Below, piece by piece: positions 23,615 through 32,520 of a DNA stretch of 60,349 bases (the first letter of the stretch is position 1; every line of letters starts with the position of its first letter). The stretch is from assembly GCF_014648675.1 (NCBI RefSeq), contig NZ_BMRO01000014.1:1-60349 (forward strand), read 5' to 3'. A program made the position numbers and the translations under genes. The notes under the pieces are model-generated. The model worked only from the letters and a program-made list of their open reading frames with translations, had not been told where the DNA came from and made no database searches. This DNA comes from Actinomadura livida (GTDB taxonomy: Bacteria; Actinomycetota; Actinomycetes; Streptosporangiales; Streptosporangiaceae).

Positions 23615-24624
23615 CGGCTCACTCTACTGCCGTACCGGTGATCGCCCTGAAGACGACGTCCCCCAAAAGTCGCGTGGCTGTGCTCGCGATTGTTTCTCCG
23701 AGACGACCGCAGGAGATTGGGCTGGGCGGCCCTCCCGCGGCGGATGCAGAGGATGAGGAACTCGCCGCCTCGACTCTCGGCCGGGAGCGCACGAGTCTTG
23801 GCCGAGTACGCACGAGCCGGACTCGCCGCCGGCCGGCAGATCGCCGGCCAGCCTCGTTGGCGGGCGCGCCGGCCCCCCGGGCGCCAGGAGTCGCCTGTTC
23901 GTCATGGACGCGCCCGCCGGTAGACGGCGAGGCCCGGCGCGCGGGCGCGCGAGCCGGCCGCGGCCACCGGGTCGGGGAGAAATCGTCGCGGTGTCCAGTG
24001 CGCGCGGATCTCGACGCGGCGATCAAGACCCATCGGCAATCTCAAATCGTGCGGCGAGATCGAGTACCCGGCGAACGTGATCGTGTCCTGCCAGAAACTG
24101 ATGGAGCTTCCATTGGCGATGGCGGCGCGTCCCTGACCAACCTCGCCACTGACGCAATACCGGACCTGGACGCAGATGACACCGAGCATGTGAGGACGCC
24201 TGGCGTCTCCTAGCGCCACGCGAGGCTGACCACGAGGCGGCACGGGCCGCTGGGTGAGAGGCGGAGCGGCGTGTTGCCGGGCGGGCACAGTGGTCCAAGT
24301 ACGGCCTCATGGTCCGCGTCCAGTGCAAGTTTCTAGGGTGACGTTCAGCGCATCGCGGAGCATGTCGTCCACGCGGCGCTGTTCATTGCTCTAGGCCACC
24401 AGCCTGATCACCCACAGGTGGAGAGCGATGGTACGGCGATCATCCCGTCGATTCCGTTCGGTCTGGCACCTCCATGCCTGGCACGGCCTGCCAACGGCCC
24501 GCGAGGCGGCGGCCGAAAGGAGCAGGAGGCGCGCGAGCAGAAACTGCTACGGCGGGCATTCGCGCTGCAAGTTACTCGGCGCGGAGTACTGGCAACAGCC
24601 AGAGCGCGGTGTGGGAGCGTTGGG
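23615..24624. other. One-kilobase gene-free stretch with decayed sequence
   Basis: No intact gene is convincing here. Open frames lack consistent codon bias and have no ribosome sites. A recognisable relic of a BTAD/SARP regulator lies at about 24145-24232 (separate entry). The rest looks like degraded coding DNA. Confidence 0.5.
24145..24232 (+). pseudogene. Relic fragment of a BTAD/SARP-type regulator gene
   Basis: About 85 bp read NLATDAIPDLDADDTEH and then, after a small deletion, the equivalent of EDAWRLLA. At DNA level it closely matches 30429-30525 in the intact SARP gene of this window (LDLAADAVPDLDAHVAEHP and WREDAWRLLALALYR). About 8 bases are missing and a stop interrupts it. It is too similar for chance and shows a second, lost regulator copy. 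Confidence 0.55.
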
Positions 24625-25557
24625 TCAGTGCCAGTAGTCGCGTTCCGGGAGTTGGAGCCACATGTCGGTGGGGCCGGTGAGCGGGCGCGCGTCGGTTGGT
24701 CGCAGTCCTGCGTAGGCGAAGCAGAACGCGACGGCATTGTGTTGGTAGAGGTAGGTGAGAAGGACCTCCTCGGCCGTGTCGTTGGCGCCGGCCTCTCCTC
24801 CTCCGGGATGCAGGTCCCATGCTTCGAGTACGCCGTCCCGGGCGATTCTTCCCTGGTTTCCGCTCTTCGGGTTGGCGTACATGGCGTAGCACACGGTCCC
24901 TTTCGAAAGGGCTTTGGCGACGCCGGGCATGGACGCTCCGTAGGCCCATGGCTGGACGATGGCGCATCCGCCCGGGACGTTGGTCGCGCCGACCACTGAG
25001 TCGTCGTAATCGAAGAGGTCCCCGTATTCCTCGGACTCCGGTGCCTCGACCGTCGGCGCCTCCAAGCGCCGGGCGGCATCGTCCGCGCTGATGCCTGCTA
25101 CACAGGCCAGGCTGAAGCCGTCGTAGTACAGATCGTTCAACGCGCTGATCAGGCGTGGGGCTTCCGCGACCGTTGCGGCTTCGGCTGCCGAAAGCTCGGC
25201 GCGGGGCGGCGAGAACAGGTCCGGGTGCGGGCCGGCGAGGGCGAGTCGGCCGGGTGACCAGCCGGCCATCATGGGGCGCCACGGGTCGGCGCCGGCCTCG
25301 GCCAGGGCATGGGCGCAGTCGGGACGGTTGTCGAAGACGGCTCTCCAGAGGGCGGTTCGGCCCTGGTCCTCGGCGTCTACGTCCCTTACGTGTCCGGCCA
25401 GTTCCGCGACCACTTCGGGGGTGCCGAACCTTACTGCGTAGTCCAGGGGACGGTGATACCCGAATATGAGGGCGTCCGGATCGGCGCCCGCTTCCAGGTT
25501 CGCGCGGACCTGGGCGAGGTCGCGCCATGACGTGTTCGCCCATGCGTTGGTGTCCAT
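24625..25557 (-). CDS. Ankyrin-repeat protein with DUF6461-like domain
   Basis: 310 residues, ATG start. The N-terminal 120 residues contain ankyrin-type repeats (QVRANLEAGADPDALIFGY, RPLDYAVRFGTPEVVAEL, DQGRTALWRAVFDNRPD). The C-terminal half (LNDLYYDGFSLACVAGISAD, VVGATNVPGGCAIVQPW, GKGTVCY-like stretch, DGVLEAWDLHPGG) matches the pattern of DUF6461 proteins, which open with a Gly-[VI]-S-x-D-[ED]-A core and carry a W-[EAD]-P-x-[GA]-x2-G step. No enzyme motif. Probably a cytoplasmic protein-interaction or sensing protein; function unknown. Divergent from the ECF sigma gene. Confidence 0.7.
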   Translation of the reverse strand: MDTNAWANTSWRDLAQVRANLEAGADPDALIFGYHRPLDYAVRFGTPEVVAELAGHVRDVDAEDQGRTALWRAVFDNRPDCAHALAEAGADPWRPMMAGWSPGRLALAGPHPDLFSPPRAELSAAEAATVAEAPRLISALNDLYYDGFSLACVAGISADDAARRLEAPTVEAPESEEYGDLFDYDDSVVGATNVPGGCAIVQPWAYGASMPGVAKALSKGTVCYAMYANPKSGNQGRIARDGVLEAWDLHPGGGEAGANDTAEEVLLTYLYQHNAVAFCFAYAGLRPTDARPLTGPTDMWLQLPERDYWH

Positions 25558-25724
25558 GGGGACCAGATTGTGGCCCGCAGGTCCGTCATTTCACGCGAGG
25601 ACGACCTGGGTGGATGCCCGGTCCACGCGGTATGCGGGACGGGAACGGAAATCGGGGGTGCGGCGAAGGGGGTGGTGACGGGCGAGTACTTCGGATGAGG
25701 GGTGTGCACGATGGAGATGCGACA

Positions 25725-26297
25725 TTGACCGCTGACTTGGGCCGGGAAGTAGCGGATGCCGAGCTCGTTGCTCGGTTTCGGCGGGATCCGGACGAGTTCA
25801 CCGCCGTCTACGACCGCTACTTCCCCGACGTGTACCGGTACGCGGTCGGGCGGCTGGACGTGCAGACGGGCGAGGACATCGCCGCGGAGACGTTCTGCGT
25901 GGCATTCGCGCAGCGGGACCGCTTCGATCCCGAGCGAGGCGGCCTGCGGCCTTGGCTGTTCGGTATCGCCACGAAGCTGATGGCGCGGCACCGGCGCAAA
26001 GAGGCCCGCCATTACAAGGCGCTGATACGGACGGGCGCGACGGCTTCCGTCGAGGGTCACGAAAGTCGCGTGGTCACTTCGGTGGCGGCGCGGCGTCTGC
26101 AACCGCAATTGCTCAAGGCCCTTACCAAGCTGAACCAGGGGGAACGCGACGTCGTCCTGCTCATCGCCGTCGGGCAGCTCAGTCATGAGGAAGTGGCCCA
26201 GACGCTCGGGATCGCCGACGGCACGGTGCGGTCCCGGCTCAGCCGGGCGCGCAAGAAGTTCCAGCAGATGATCGATCTGGAGGCAATCAATGGATGA
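25725..26297 (+). CDS. ECF-type RNA polymerase sigma factor
   Basis: About 190 residues from a TTG at 25725, preferred because GGAG lies 8 nt upstream; ATG 25695 and GTG 25704 are in-frame alternatives. Sigma region 2 (DEFTAVYDRYFPDVYRYA, then GEDIAAETFCVAFA...RPWLFGIATKLMARHRR) and region 4 (ALTKLNQGERDVVLLIAVG, then EEVAQTLGIADGTVRSRLSR helix-turn-helix) are clear. It matches the ECF group whose next gene encodes a CU044_5270-type membrane protein. Its stop overlaps the following ATG by 8 bp, a coupled operon. The downstream protein probably controls it, as a regulator or anti-sigma-like partner; that is inferred from context. Confidence 0.9.
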   Translation: MTADLGREVADAELVARFRRDPDEFTAVYDRYFPDVYRYAVGRLDVQTGEDIAAETFCVAFAQRDRFDPERGGLRPWLFGIATKLMARHRRKEARHYKALIRTGATASVEGHESRVVTSVAARRLQPQLLKALTKLNQGERDVVLLIAVGQLSHEEVAQTLGIADGTVRSRLSRARKKFQQMIDLEAING

Positions 26298-27147
26298 CCT
26301 GCAGCTTCTCGGAGCCACGCTCACCAAGCCGGAGCCTTCCGCCGAAATCATCGAGCGCGGTCGGTACCAACTGCAGAACGCGATGCGTGAACCTGTTCGG
26401 CGGCGCCGGGCCTGGCGGCCGGTGCTCGCGATCGGGGTGGCGGCCGCGACGGGGGCCGCGGCGGTCGCCATCGTCACGGGTGGAGGGTCGCCGGACCCGA
26501 CCAGGGAAGGGACGGCGACCGTCCAGATGTCGGGTCCGCAGGTGCTTCTCGCCGCGGCCACCGTCGCGGAGACCAAGCCGGCGGCCTCGGGCACCTACTG
26601 GCACGTCAAGAGCGTCGCGCCGAGCAGCGCCAACATCAAGACCTTCGAGTCCTGGACCACGGCCGACGGCCGGCAGTGGGTCCGCTACGACGGAGGGGCC
26701 CTCAAGAGGCTTCCCGGGCGGCATCCCATCACGGTGCGCGGTACCCGCCTCGGGCTCGCGCAGATCGCGGAGCTTCCGACCTCCGCCACCGAGCTGAAGG
26801 CGACGCTGCTCAGCAGCAGGACGGCGGGGCAGAAGAGGGCGCAGATCACGGAGGAGACCAACCTGCTGCTCCTGCTGACCGATCTGCTCAGCGACGTTCC
26901 GGCACCGCCCAAGGTCCGGGCAGCGGCTCTGCGGGCGCTGGCCACGCTTCCGCACGTCAAGAACCTGGGGAAGGTCCCTGGCGGGCAGAGCCTGCTCTTC
27001 GCCGGGGACGGCGGCGGTACCAAGCTGGTGGTCAATCCCAAGACCTCCGAAGTGAACGCCGAAGGCTACGCCGACGTCAACGGAAAGCAGGAGTCGATGG
27101 GCGGGATCACCTCCACGTCCAGATGGACCGACACACTCCCCCGGTAG
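26290..27147 (+). CDS. CU044_5270-family membrane protein, partner of ECF sigma factor
   Basis: 285 residues with a short cytoplasmic N-terminus (MDDLQLLGATLTKPEPSAE), a basic RRRRAW stretch and one membrane segment at about 42-62 (VLAIGVAAATGAAAVAIV), then a large extracytoplasmic domain. This architecture and the motif SGTYWHVKSV match the CU044_5270 family, found right after ECF sigma genes in actinomycetes. It overlaps the sigma gene by 8 bp. It probably senses an envelope signal and modulates the sigma factor, but no ZAS-type anti-sigma domain is visible. A strong terminator hairpin follows at 27163. Confidence 0.75.
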   Translation: MDDLQLLGATLTKPEPSAEIIERGRYQLQNAMREPVRRRRAWRPVLAIGVAAATGAAAVAIVTGGGSPDPTREGTATVQMSGPQVLLAAATVAETKPAASGTYWHVKSVAPSSANIKTFESWTTADGRQWVRYDGGALKRLPGRHPITVRGTRLGLAQIAELPTSATELKATLLSSRTAGQKRAQITEETNLLLLLTDLLSDVPAPPKVRAAALRALATLPHVKNLGKVPGGQSLLFAGDGGGTKLVVNPKTSEVNAEGYADVNGKQESMGGITSTSRWTDTLPR

Positions 27148-27162
27148 CCGAGGGGCCGCGGT

Positions 27163-27202
27163 CGTGCGGCTGGTGGACGGCAGATCGGTCACCAGCCGCA
27201 CG
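27163..27202 (+). terminator. Hairpin terminator of the sigma-CU044_5270 operon
   Basis: A perfect 13-bp stem (CGTGCGGCTGGTG / CACCAGCCGCACG) with a 14-nt loop begins 15 bp after the stop codon of the upstream gene. It lacks a long T-run. Confidence 0.65.
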
Positions 27203-27278
27203 ATTCAGGCCGTTTGAGGGGGTGGGTTGGGGTGCAGACTGTCCGGGAGGGCGTCCGTCAGCGGGGGGAGGCGGGGCT

Positions 27279-28067
27279 GTGAGGTGCTTTCGGCCGGTCG
27301 TCGGTGCGGTGTTGGGGCTGGGGCTGCTCGCGGGGTGCGGCGGGGGCGGTGACGGCGGTGATGAGGCGTCGCCGGCTCCCACGAGCGAGCAGACCGCCGC
27401 GCAGGGGGCGGCGGTCCGCGGGAAGAAGATCGTGGTTGATCCGGGGCATAACGGGGGGAATGCCACCCACCCCAGGCAGATCAACAAGCAGGTGTCCGTG
27501 GGGAACGGGCGTAAGGCCTGTGACACGACCGGGACCGCTACGGCAAGCGGGTACACCGAGCACGCTTTCACCTGGGATCTGGCCAATCGCCTGGCGAAGG
27601 TGCTGCGGGACAAGGGAGCAGAGGTCCAGTTCACGCGGGCGAGCGACAACGGGGTCGGGCCCTGCATCACCCGGCGGGCGGCCACCGGGGGACGTGTCGG
27701 GGCCGATGCGGCGGTGTCGGTTCACGGGGACGGTGGGCCGCCGTCCGGGCACGGGTTCCACGTCATCGTCCCGGTGGCCGTGGGCGAGAACGCGGGGATC
27801 GTGAACGACTCCGTGCGGCTGGGCCAGGCGATCCGTGGGGCGTATCGGTCCGGCACCGGGATTCCCTACTCGACCTACATCGGCGAGAACGGGCTGGATC
27901 GGCGCGATGATCTCGGCGGGCTCAACCTGGCCAAGGTGCCTACCGCCTTCATCGAGTGCGGCAACATGACCAATGCGGGGGACGCCGCCAAGATGGAGAG
28001 CGCCTCGTTCCGGCAGCGCATGGCCGACTCGATCGCGCAGGGGTTCGAGGTCTACTTCGGTCAGTAG
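27279..28067 (+). CDS. Lipoprotein N-acetylmuramoyl-L-alanine amidase (Amidase_3)
   Basis: 262 residues from the GTG at 27279, with GGGGGGAG 9 nt upstream. A lipoprotein signal (VVGAVLGLGLLAGC) ends in the lipobox L-A-G-C, then an Ala/Pro/Ser-rich linker. The catalytic domain shows KIVVDPGHNGG (first zinc His), YTEHAFTWDLANRL (Glu), ADAAVSVHGDG (second His, usually SxHxN) and a late TAFIECGNMTN (catalytic Glu). These are the Amidase_3 family marks; it cleaves the amide bond between MurNAc and L-Ala in peptidoglycan at the outer membrane face. A longer open frame upstream is antisense-like noise, so I kept the start with the lipoprotein signal. Frame and codon use are normal. Confidence 0.85.
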   Translation: MRCFRPVVGAVLGLGLLAGCGGGGDGGDEASPAPTSEQTAAQGAAVRGKKIVVDPGHNGGNATHPRQINKQVSVGNGRKACDTTGTATASGYTEHAFTWDLANRLAKVLRDKGAEVQFTRASDNGVGPCITRRAATGGRVGADAAVSVHGDGGPPSGHGFHVIVPVAVGENAGIVNDSVRLGQAIRGAYRSGTGIPYSTYIGENGLDRRDDLGGLNLAKVPTAFIECGNMTNAGDAAKMESASFRQRMADSIAQGFEVYFGQ

Positions 28068-28132
28068 GCGACTGTTTGCCGAGCCATGGGATTGTGGGGC
28101 GAAATGTCCGGCTACGTGGAGATGCAACACGT

Positions 28133-28300
28133 ATGTCGGACGAACGGGTGATGAGGATGGCCCACAGGGAAGCCCACAAGGGACCCCACAGCAGGCTGCG
28201 CGGCGCGCTCAGCTGGGAGATGCTGCTCGGGTTGGTCGCTACCGCGTTCATCATCTACGTGTGGGCATGGGCGGCGACTCAAGGCGGCCCGCCCTGGTAG
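28133..28300 (+). CDS. Small single-pass membrane protein
   Basis: 55 residues from ATG 28133 with GGAG about 11 nt upstream; ATG 28151 is an alternative. A basic, His-rich N-terminus (MRMAHREAHKGPHSR) precedes one membrane helix (WEMLLGLVATAFIIYVWAWA) and a short tail. No family is recognised. It follows the amidase by 65 bp in the same direction and may be co-transcribed. Confidence 0.55.
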   Translation: MSDERVMRMAHREAHKGPHSRLRGALSWEMLLGLVATAFIIYVWAWAATQGGPPW

Positions 28301-28394
28301 AGGGTTGATATCACCGGTATTCGGACTCTAGTAGTGGACGAGATTTCCCGGCAGGATGCGGCGTGCGGGCAGCGCGCCCCCACCGGGAGATCTC

Positions 28395-29018
28395 ATGCAA
28401 GTCGTCCTTGTCTTACTGCTGATAGTCCTTTCAGTCGGTGCACTCGTTCTGGTGTACATGCGGCTGGGCTTCTCGGTTAACCGCGTGTTCGCGAGGACGC
28501 CGCTATCGACGGTGGCGACGGCGGAACCGGGCGTGTGCCGGCTTGCCGGGCGGGCCGTTGCGCTTGGAGCGGCCCCCGTGAGTGAGGCCAGCGGGCGTGC
28601 CTATGTGGCGCGGCGGCTGGCGATCGTCCCCAGCTCGGACGGGTCGGACGGGACGCATCGCTTCGGGCAGGCGGTCGACTTCCTCGTGGACGACGGCAGC
28701 GGGATCGCGCTGGTCAAGGGAGCAGGTGGACGTGTCTCCGTGTCTCAGGATTACGAAGCACCGGTGACGACCCTCGACAAGGTTCCCTGGGTCGATGTCC
28801 TGTTGCGCTCCGGCGGCTACTACAACGGCTCTCCGACGACCTGCCGCATCCGCCTGTACGAAGGGGTCGTCGAAGACGGGGCACAGGTGGGCGTCCGGGG
28901 GCAGGTCGAGGCGCCGGACGACGAGGCCCGCGCGCTGGGGGCCTCCGTGGTGATCCGGGGAACGGCGTCCGATCCGGTCATGATCCGCGCTGAGCGCCGC
29001 GAGCCAGCAGCGTCCTGA
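28395..29018 (+). CDS. Membrane-anchored protein with GIDE-like domain
   Basis: 207 residues from ATG 28395, which follows a GGGAGA ribosome site. An N-terminal membrane helix (VVLVLLLIVLSVGALVLVYM) is followed by a cytoplasmic or external beta-rich domain. The pattern VCRLAGRAVALGAAPVSEAS, then a V-D-D-G-S-G-I-A-L-V strand, then V-R-G-Q-V near the end, resembles the GIDE domain (a form of OB-like E3-ligase-associated module) of bacterial membrane proteins. Function is unknown. The gene converges on the hydrolase gene with a 41-bp overlap. Confidence 0.5.
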   Translation: MQVVLVLLLIVLSVGALVLVYMRLGFSVNRVFARTPLSTVATAEPGVCRLAGRAVALGAAPVSEASGRAYVARRLAIVPSSDGSDGTHRFGQAVDFLVDDGSGIALVKGAGGRVSVSQDYEAPVTTLDKVPWVDVLLRSGGYYNGSPTTCRIRLYEGVVEDGAQVGVRGQVEAPDDEARALGASVVIRGTASDPVMIRAERREPAAS

Positions 29019-29853
29019 GGGCCTTCGTCACTTCCGCCGGGGCCTCTTCGGCCATGAAGTGGCCGTAGGGGACGGTTTCGTGGTCGAGGTCGGCGACCCA
29101 CGCGCGCCATAGGGCGGCGGCGTCGTAGCCCAGGGCGGCTCCCCAGTCCTGCTGGAGGACGGTGACGGGCATCCGCAGCCGATTGCCCGCGGCCAGGTCG
29201 GCCTGGTCGTGTTCGATGTCGATGCCCGCGGACGCGCGGTAGTCCGCGACGATCGAAGGGATGGCGTCGCGGCACGCGGCGAGGTAGGCGGTCCGGACGT
29301 CGGCGGGGATCGCGGACGGGTCGTTCGTCCACACGTCGAGGAAGTGGCCGAAGAAGGCGTCGGGTGCGCCGGCGATGAGCTGTTCGGGTAGCCCTGGCGG
29401 CTGGGCCATCAGGTAGAGGTGGAAGCCCACCGCCGCGGTCACGCCGTGCATCGCGTCCCACATGTCCAGGGTCGGGAGGACGTCGAGGCAGGCGACATGG
29501 GTGATCGTGTCGGGGTGGTCGAGGCCGGCGCGGAAGGCGACCAGGGCTCCGCGGTCATGTCCGGCTAGGGCGAAACGGTCGTGGCCTAGGGCTTGGGCAA
29601 GGGCGACGATGTCCGCGGCCATGGTGCGCTTGGAGTAGTCGTCGGCGGGCTTGTCACTGTCCCCGTATCCGCGTAGGTCGGGGCAGATGACGGTGTGGTA
29701 GGACGCAAGGTCGGCCGCCACGTGACGCCACATCAGGTGCGTTTGCGGGAAGCCGTGCAGTAGGACGATAGGTGTGCCGGTGCCTGCGACCGCCACGTTG
29801 AGGGAGACATCCTCTGCGACGGCGACGCGCTTGTAATCGAATCCGTTGAGCAT
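28978..29853 (-). CDS. Alpha/beta hydrolase, haloacetate dehalogenase-like
   Basis: 291 residues. HGFPQTHLMW (33-42) forms the oxyanion region, DLRGYGDSDKP (59-69) is the fluoroacetate-dehalogenase/epoxide-hydrolase signature, and GHDRGA (98-103) places an Asp nucleophile at D100. The catalytic His is in PYGHFMAEEAP near the C-terminus. These features fit the haloacetate dehalogenase branch of alpha/beta hydrolases; epoxide hydrolase activity is an alternative. The start is ATG 29853 after AAGGA. It is divergent from the SARP gene with only about 60 bp between, so the regulator may control it. Confidence 0.8.
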   Translation of the reverse strand: MLNGFDYKRVAVAEDVSLNVAVAGTGTPIVLLHGFPQTHLMWRHVAADLASYHTVICPDLRGYGDSDKPADDYSKRTMAADIVALAQALGHDRFALAGHDRGALVAFRAGLDHPDTITHVACLDVLPTLDMWDAMHGVTAAVGFHLYLMAQPPGLPEQLIAGAPDAFFGHFLDVWTNDPSAIPADVRTAYLAACRDAIPSIVADYRASAGIDIEHDQADLAAGNRLRMPVTVLQQDWGAALGYDAAALWRAWVADLDHETVPYGHFMAEEAPAEVTKALRTLLARGAQRGS

Positions 29854-29912
29854 GGTCCTTAGGCTGCTCGACGCGAATGAGCATTCGATGAGCGCGCTAT
29901 AGCGTGGCTTGC

Positions 29913-31931
29913 GTGGACGTCGTTTTCGGGGTGCTGGGGCCGGTGACGGCTTGGGACGGCTCCGGCGACGTGATTCCTCTGAAGGGGCCCAGGCATCGGG
30001 CCGTGCTGGCCCGGCTCGTCATCGCCCGTGGTCGTGTCGTCCCGGTGACGCGGCTCGTCGACGACCTGTGGACGGTTCCGCCGGCGGACGCGGTCGGCGC
30101 CGTCAGGACGTTCGTCGCCGCGCTGCGCCGGGCGCTGGAGCCCGAACGTCCACCGCGGGCTCCGTCCCGGCTCCTGGTCACCGAAGGCCCGGGATACGCC
30201 CTGCGCACCGACGCGGTCGACGCCTGGCGCTTCGAGCAGGTGGTCGGTGCCGCAGCCCGCCCACCGGAGGAGACGCTCAAGGGCCTGGACGAGGCCCTGG
30301 GGTGGTGGCGCGGCCCCGCCTATGCCGAGTTCGCCGACGACGATTGGGCCCGTGCGGAACGGTCGCGTCTGACCGAACTCCGCCTGCGCGCCGTCGAACG
30401 CAGGGCCGAGGCCAAGCTTGAACTGGATCTCGCCGCCGACGCCGTACCGGATCTGGACGCGCACGTCGCCGAGCATCCCTGGCGTGAGGACGCGTGGCGT
30501 CTCCTGGCGCTCGCGCTGTACCGCACGGGCCGCCAAGGCGACGCCTTGGCAGTCCTGCAACGGGCACGAGCAATGCTGGTAGAGCAACTGGGCATCGACC
30601 CAAGCCCGGCGTTGCGTCGCCTAGAGGAGAACATCCTCCGCCAGAAAGACCCGGACACGGTGTCCCAGGTGTGGGCGGAGGCGGCTGCCGCCTATGACCG
30701 CACCGTCGCATCGGGTTCCCGGGCGCGGCTGGAGTCGACGGTCGGCATCCTGCGCAACCTCGCGGTGACCGGTGGCGGCGGGCTGGAGGCGGCGCGCGGG
30801 CAGCGCATGGCGGCGATCGCGGCGGCGGAGCGGCTCGGCGACGCGGAGCTGACCGCGCGGGTGATCGGCGCGTACGACGTCCCGGCGATCTGGACGCGCT
30901 CGGACGATCCCCGGCAGGCCGCCGAGGTCGTGGCGGCGGCCGAACGCGCCCTCGCCGGGCTACCGGACGGCGGGTCGGGGGCGGCGCGGGCACGGCTGCT
31001 GGCCACGATCGCGCTGGAGTCGCGCGGGACCCGCACCGGGCGCGCCCGCGAAGCGGCCGTGGAGGCGGAGCGGATCGCCCGCGGCCTGGACGATCCCGCG
31101 CTCCTGGCGTTCACGCTGAACGGCGTGTTCATGCAGACGTTCCACCGCGCGGGGCTGGCGCCGGAACGTGCCGAGATAGGCGCCGAGTTGGTCGACCTCT
31201 CCGTCCGGCATGACCTGCACAACTACCTCGTGCTGGGGCATCTCGTCCGGATGCAGGCACGCAGCGCGCTCGCCGACTTCACGGCCGCAGACCTGCACGC
31301 GGCGGCGGCGGATCATCTTGCCGAGCGCCACGAGCGGCCGCTGGTCGGCGTGTTCACCACCTGGTACCGGGCGCTGCGGCTCGCCGCGTCCGGCGGGGCG
31401 CCGGAGGAGGTCGAGGCCGCCTACCGGGACGCCATCGCACGGCTGGACGGTTCGGGTATGCCCGGCCTCACGGCCGGACTGCCCGCGCTGGCGCGGCTGT
31501 CGCTGCGCATGAAGGCGGGGCGGCCCGCGCAGACGGATCCGCACACCGACTGGGGGCCTTACGCACCGTGGGCCCGCCCCCTGGTCCTGCTGGCACAGCA
31601 GCGTCCACAGGAGGCCGCCACGGCGCTGCGCAAGGCACCGGAACCGCCCCGCGACCTGCTGTTCGAGGCCCTGTGGTGCCTCCTCGCCCAGGCGGCGATA
31701 GCCGCGGATGACCGCCAGACGATGGCCCGCGCCCGCGACGCACTCGCCCCGGCCGCCGAGGAACTGGCCGGGGCAGGCAGCGGACTGGTGGCCTTCGGCC
31801 CGGTGGCCCGGCACATGGACGACCTCGACGCCGCACTTCACCGAGCAGGACCAGCGGGCGGTGTCACAGGTCGGGCAGCGGATCCACAGGGAGGTCCTCC
31901 CGGGAGAAGACCTCGGCGTCGGCGGCGTTGA
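29913..31931 (+). CDS. SARP/BTAD-family transcriptional regulator with helical repeats
   Basis: 672 residues from GTG 29913 (GTG 29904 also possible). The N-terminal 90 residues are an OmpR-like winged helix (LGPVTAWDGSGDVIPLKGPR, RLVDDLWTVPPADA). Residues 95-255 are the bacterial transcriptional activation domain (BTAD) with LRLRAVERRAEAKL, WREDAWRLLALALYRTGRQ and LGIDPSPALRRLEENILR. The remaining 400 residues are TPR-like helices without a P-loop. Such regulators activate a neighbouring gene, here probably the divergent hydrolase. The extreme C-terminus (after about residue 645) is low-complexity Gly/Arg-rich and overlaps the next gene's 3' end by 68 bp, so the true stop may have been lost. 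Confidence 0.85.
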   Translation: MDVVFGVLGPVTAWDGSGDVIPLKGPRHRAVLARLVIARGRVVPVTRLVDDLWTVPPADAVGAVRTFVAALRRALEPERPPRAPSRLLVTEGPGYALRTDAVDAWRFEQVVGAAARPPEETLKGLDEALGWWRGPAYAEFADDDWARAERSRLTELRLRAVERRAEAKLELDLAADAVPDLDAHVAEHPWREDAWRLLALALYRTGRQGDALAVLQRARAMLVEQLGIDPSPALRRLEENILRQKDPDTVSQVWAEAAAAYDRTVASGSRARLESTVGILRNLAVTGGGGLEAARGQRMAAIAAAERLGDAELTARVIGAYDVPAIWTRSDDPRQAAEVVAAAERALAGLPDGGSGAARARLLATIALESRGTRTGRAREAAVEAERIARGLDDPALLAFTLNGVFMQTFHRAGLAPERAEIGAELVDLSVRHDLHNYLVLGHLVRMQARSALADFTAADLHAAAADHLAERHERPLVGVFTTWYRALRLAASGGAPEEVEAAYRDAIARLDGSGMPGLTAGLPALARLSLRMKAGRPAQTDPHTDWGPYAPWARPLVLLAQQRPQEAATALRKAPEPPRDLLFEALWCLLAQAAIAADDRQTMARARDALAPAAEELAGAGSGLVAFGPVARHMDDLDAALHRAGPAGGVTGRAADPQGGPPGRRPRRRRR

Positions 31932-32043
31932 TCACCGCGACGTACTCGTCATGAACCTCGAAATGGGTGCCCTTGAACTCGATCGTCGCCCCACTTCCGG
32001 TCTCCACCGGTCCCAGGCGCGACCCGCGCGGGTAGGTCCCCAC
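31864..32043 (-). CDS. Small hypothetical protein
   Basis: 59 residues from GTG 32043 (MGTYPRGSRLGPVETG...), ending INAADAEVFSREDLPVDPLP. Codon use in this frame is strongly coding; the opposite frame of the SARP tail is low complexity. A longer open frame extends upstream but loses coding character. AAGGGAG lies directly before the start with tight spacing. No family recognised. Confidence 0.55.
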   Translation of the reverse strand: MGTYPRGSRLGPVETGSGATIEFKGTHFEVHDEYVAVINAADAEVFSREDLPVDPLPDL

Positions 32044-32128
32044 ACTCCCTTGGGCTTGTTCCTGCTGAAGTACCCGGTGGTGACCACGGTGATCACCCGC
32101 ACCATGGCGAAGCCGGAACCGGCAGACG

Positions 32129-32413
32129 CTAGAACCAGCAGGGGCCCGTGCCCCAGGCCCAGGCCCACTCCCACGGGAGGAAGAGGTGGATGCGGCAGGC
32201 CAGGTTGCCCCAGACGATGTAGGGGCCGTTCTCGTCCCACCCGATGTCACCTGGGTTCTCCCTCACCTCAGCCTGGAGCGGGGCAGGGAGTTGCTGGATG
32301 ACGCTCTCCGGAATCTCAGGCTTGGGCTCCGGTGCCGCCTGCGCCGGGACTGCGGTCAGGGTCAGCGCGCCAGAGAGCGCCACGGCGCCCACGGCCATCG
32401 TCAGCTTCTTCAT
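32129..32413 (-). CDS. Small secreted protein
   Basis: 94 residues from ATG 32413. A clear Sec signal peptide (MKKLTMAVGAVALSGALTLT, cleavage after AVPAQA) precedes a 68-residue mature part rich in Pro at the start and Trp at the end (PEIPESVIQQLP, WAWAWGTGPCW). Two Cys may form a disulphide. No family is recognised. Confidence 0.7.
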   Translation of the reverse strand: MKKLTMAVGAVALSGALTLTAVPAQAAPEPKPEIPESVIQQLPAPLQAEVRENPGDIGWDENGPYIVWGNLACRIHLFLPWEWAWAWGTGPCWF

Positions 32414-32507
32414 GCGCCCGAGTCTGAGCGCGCAGGCCAGGGAAGTCACGCCATCTCGCCAACGAATACTGGCAAGATCCGGCCGGTTCCGTGGCGGAGC
32501 TCGAGGT

Positions 32508-32513
32508 TAGACT
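32508..32513 (+). promoter_or_regulatory. -10 element for metG leader transcript
   Basis: The hexamer TAGACT fits the actinobacterial TANNNT -10 consensus. A start point about 7 nt downstream would be at or next to the leader ATG at 32521, giving a leaderless leader peptide. No strong -35 is visible. Confidence 0.55.
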
Positions 32514-32520
32514 CGGTTGC

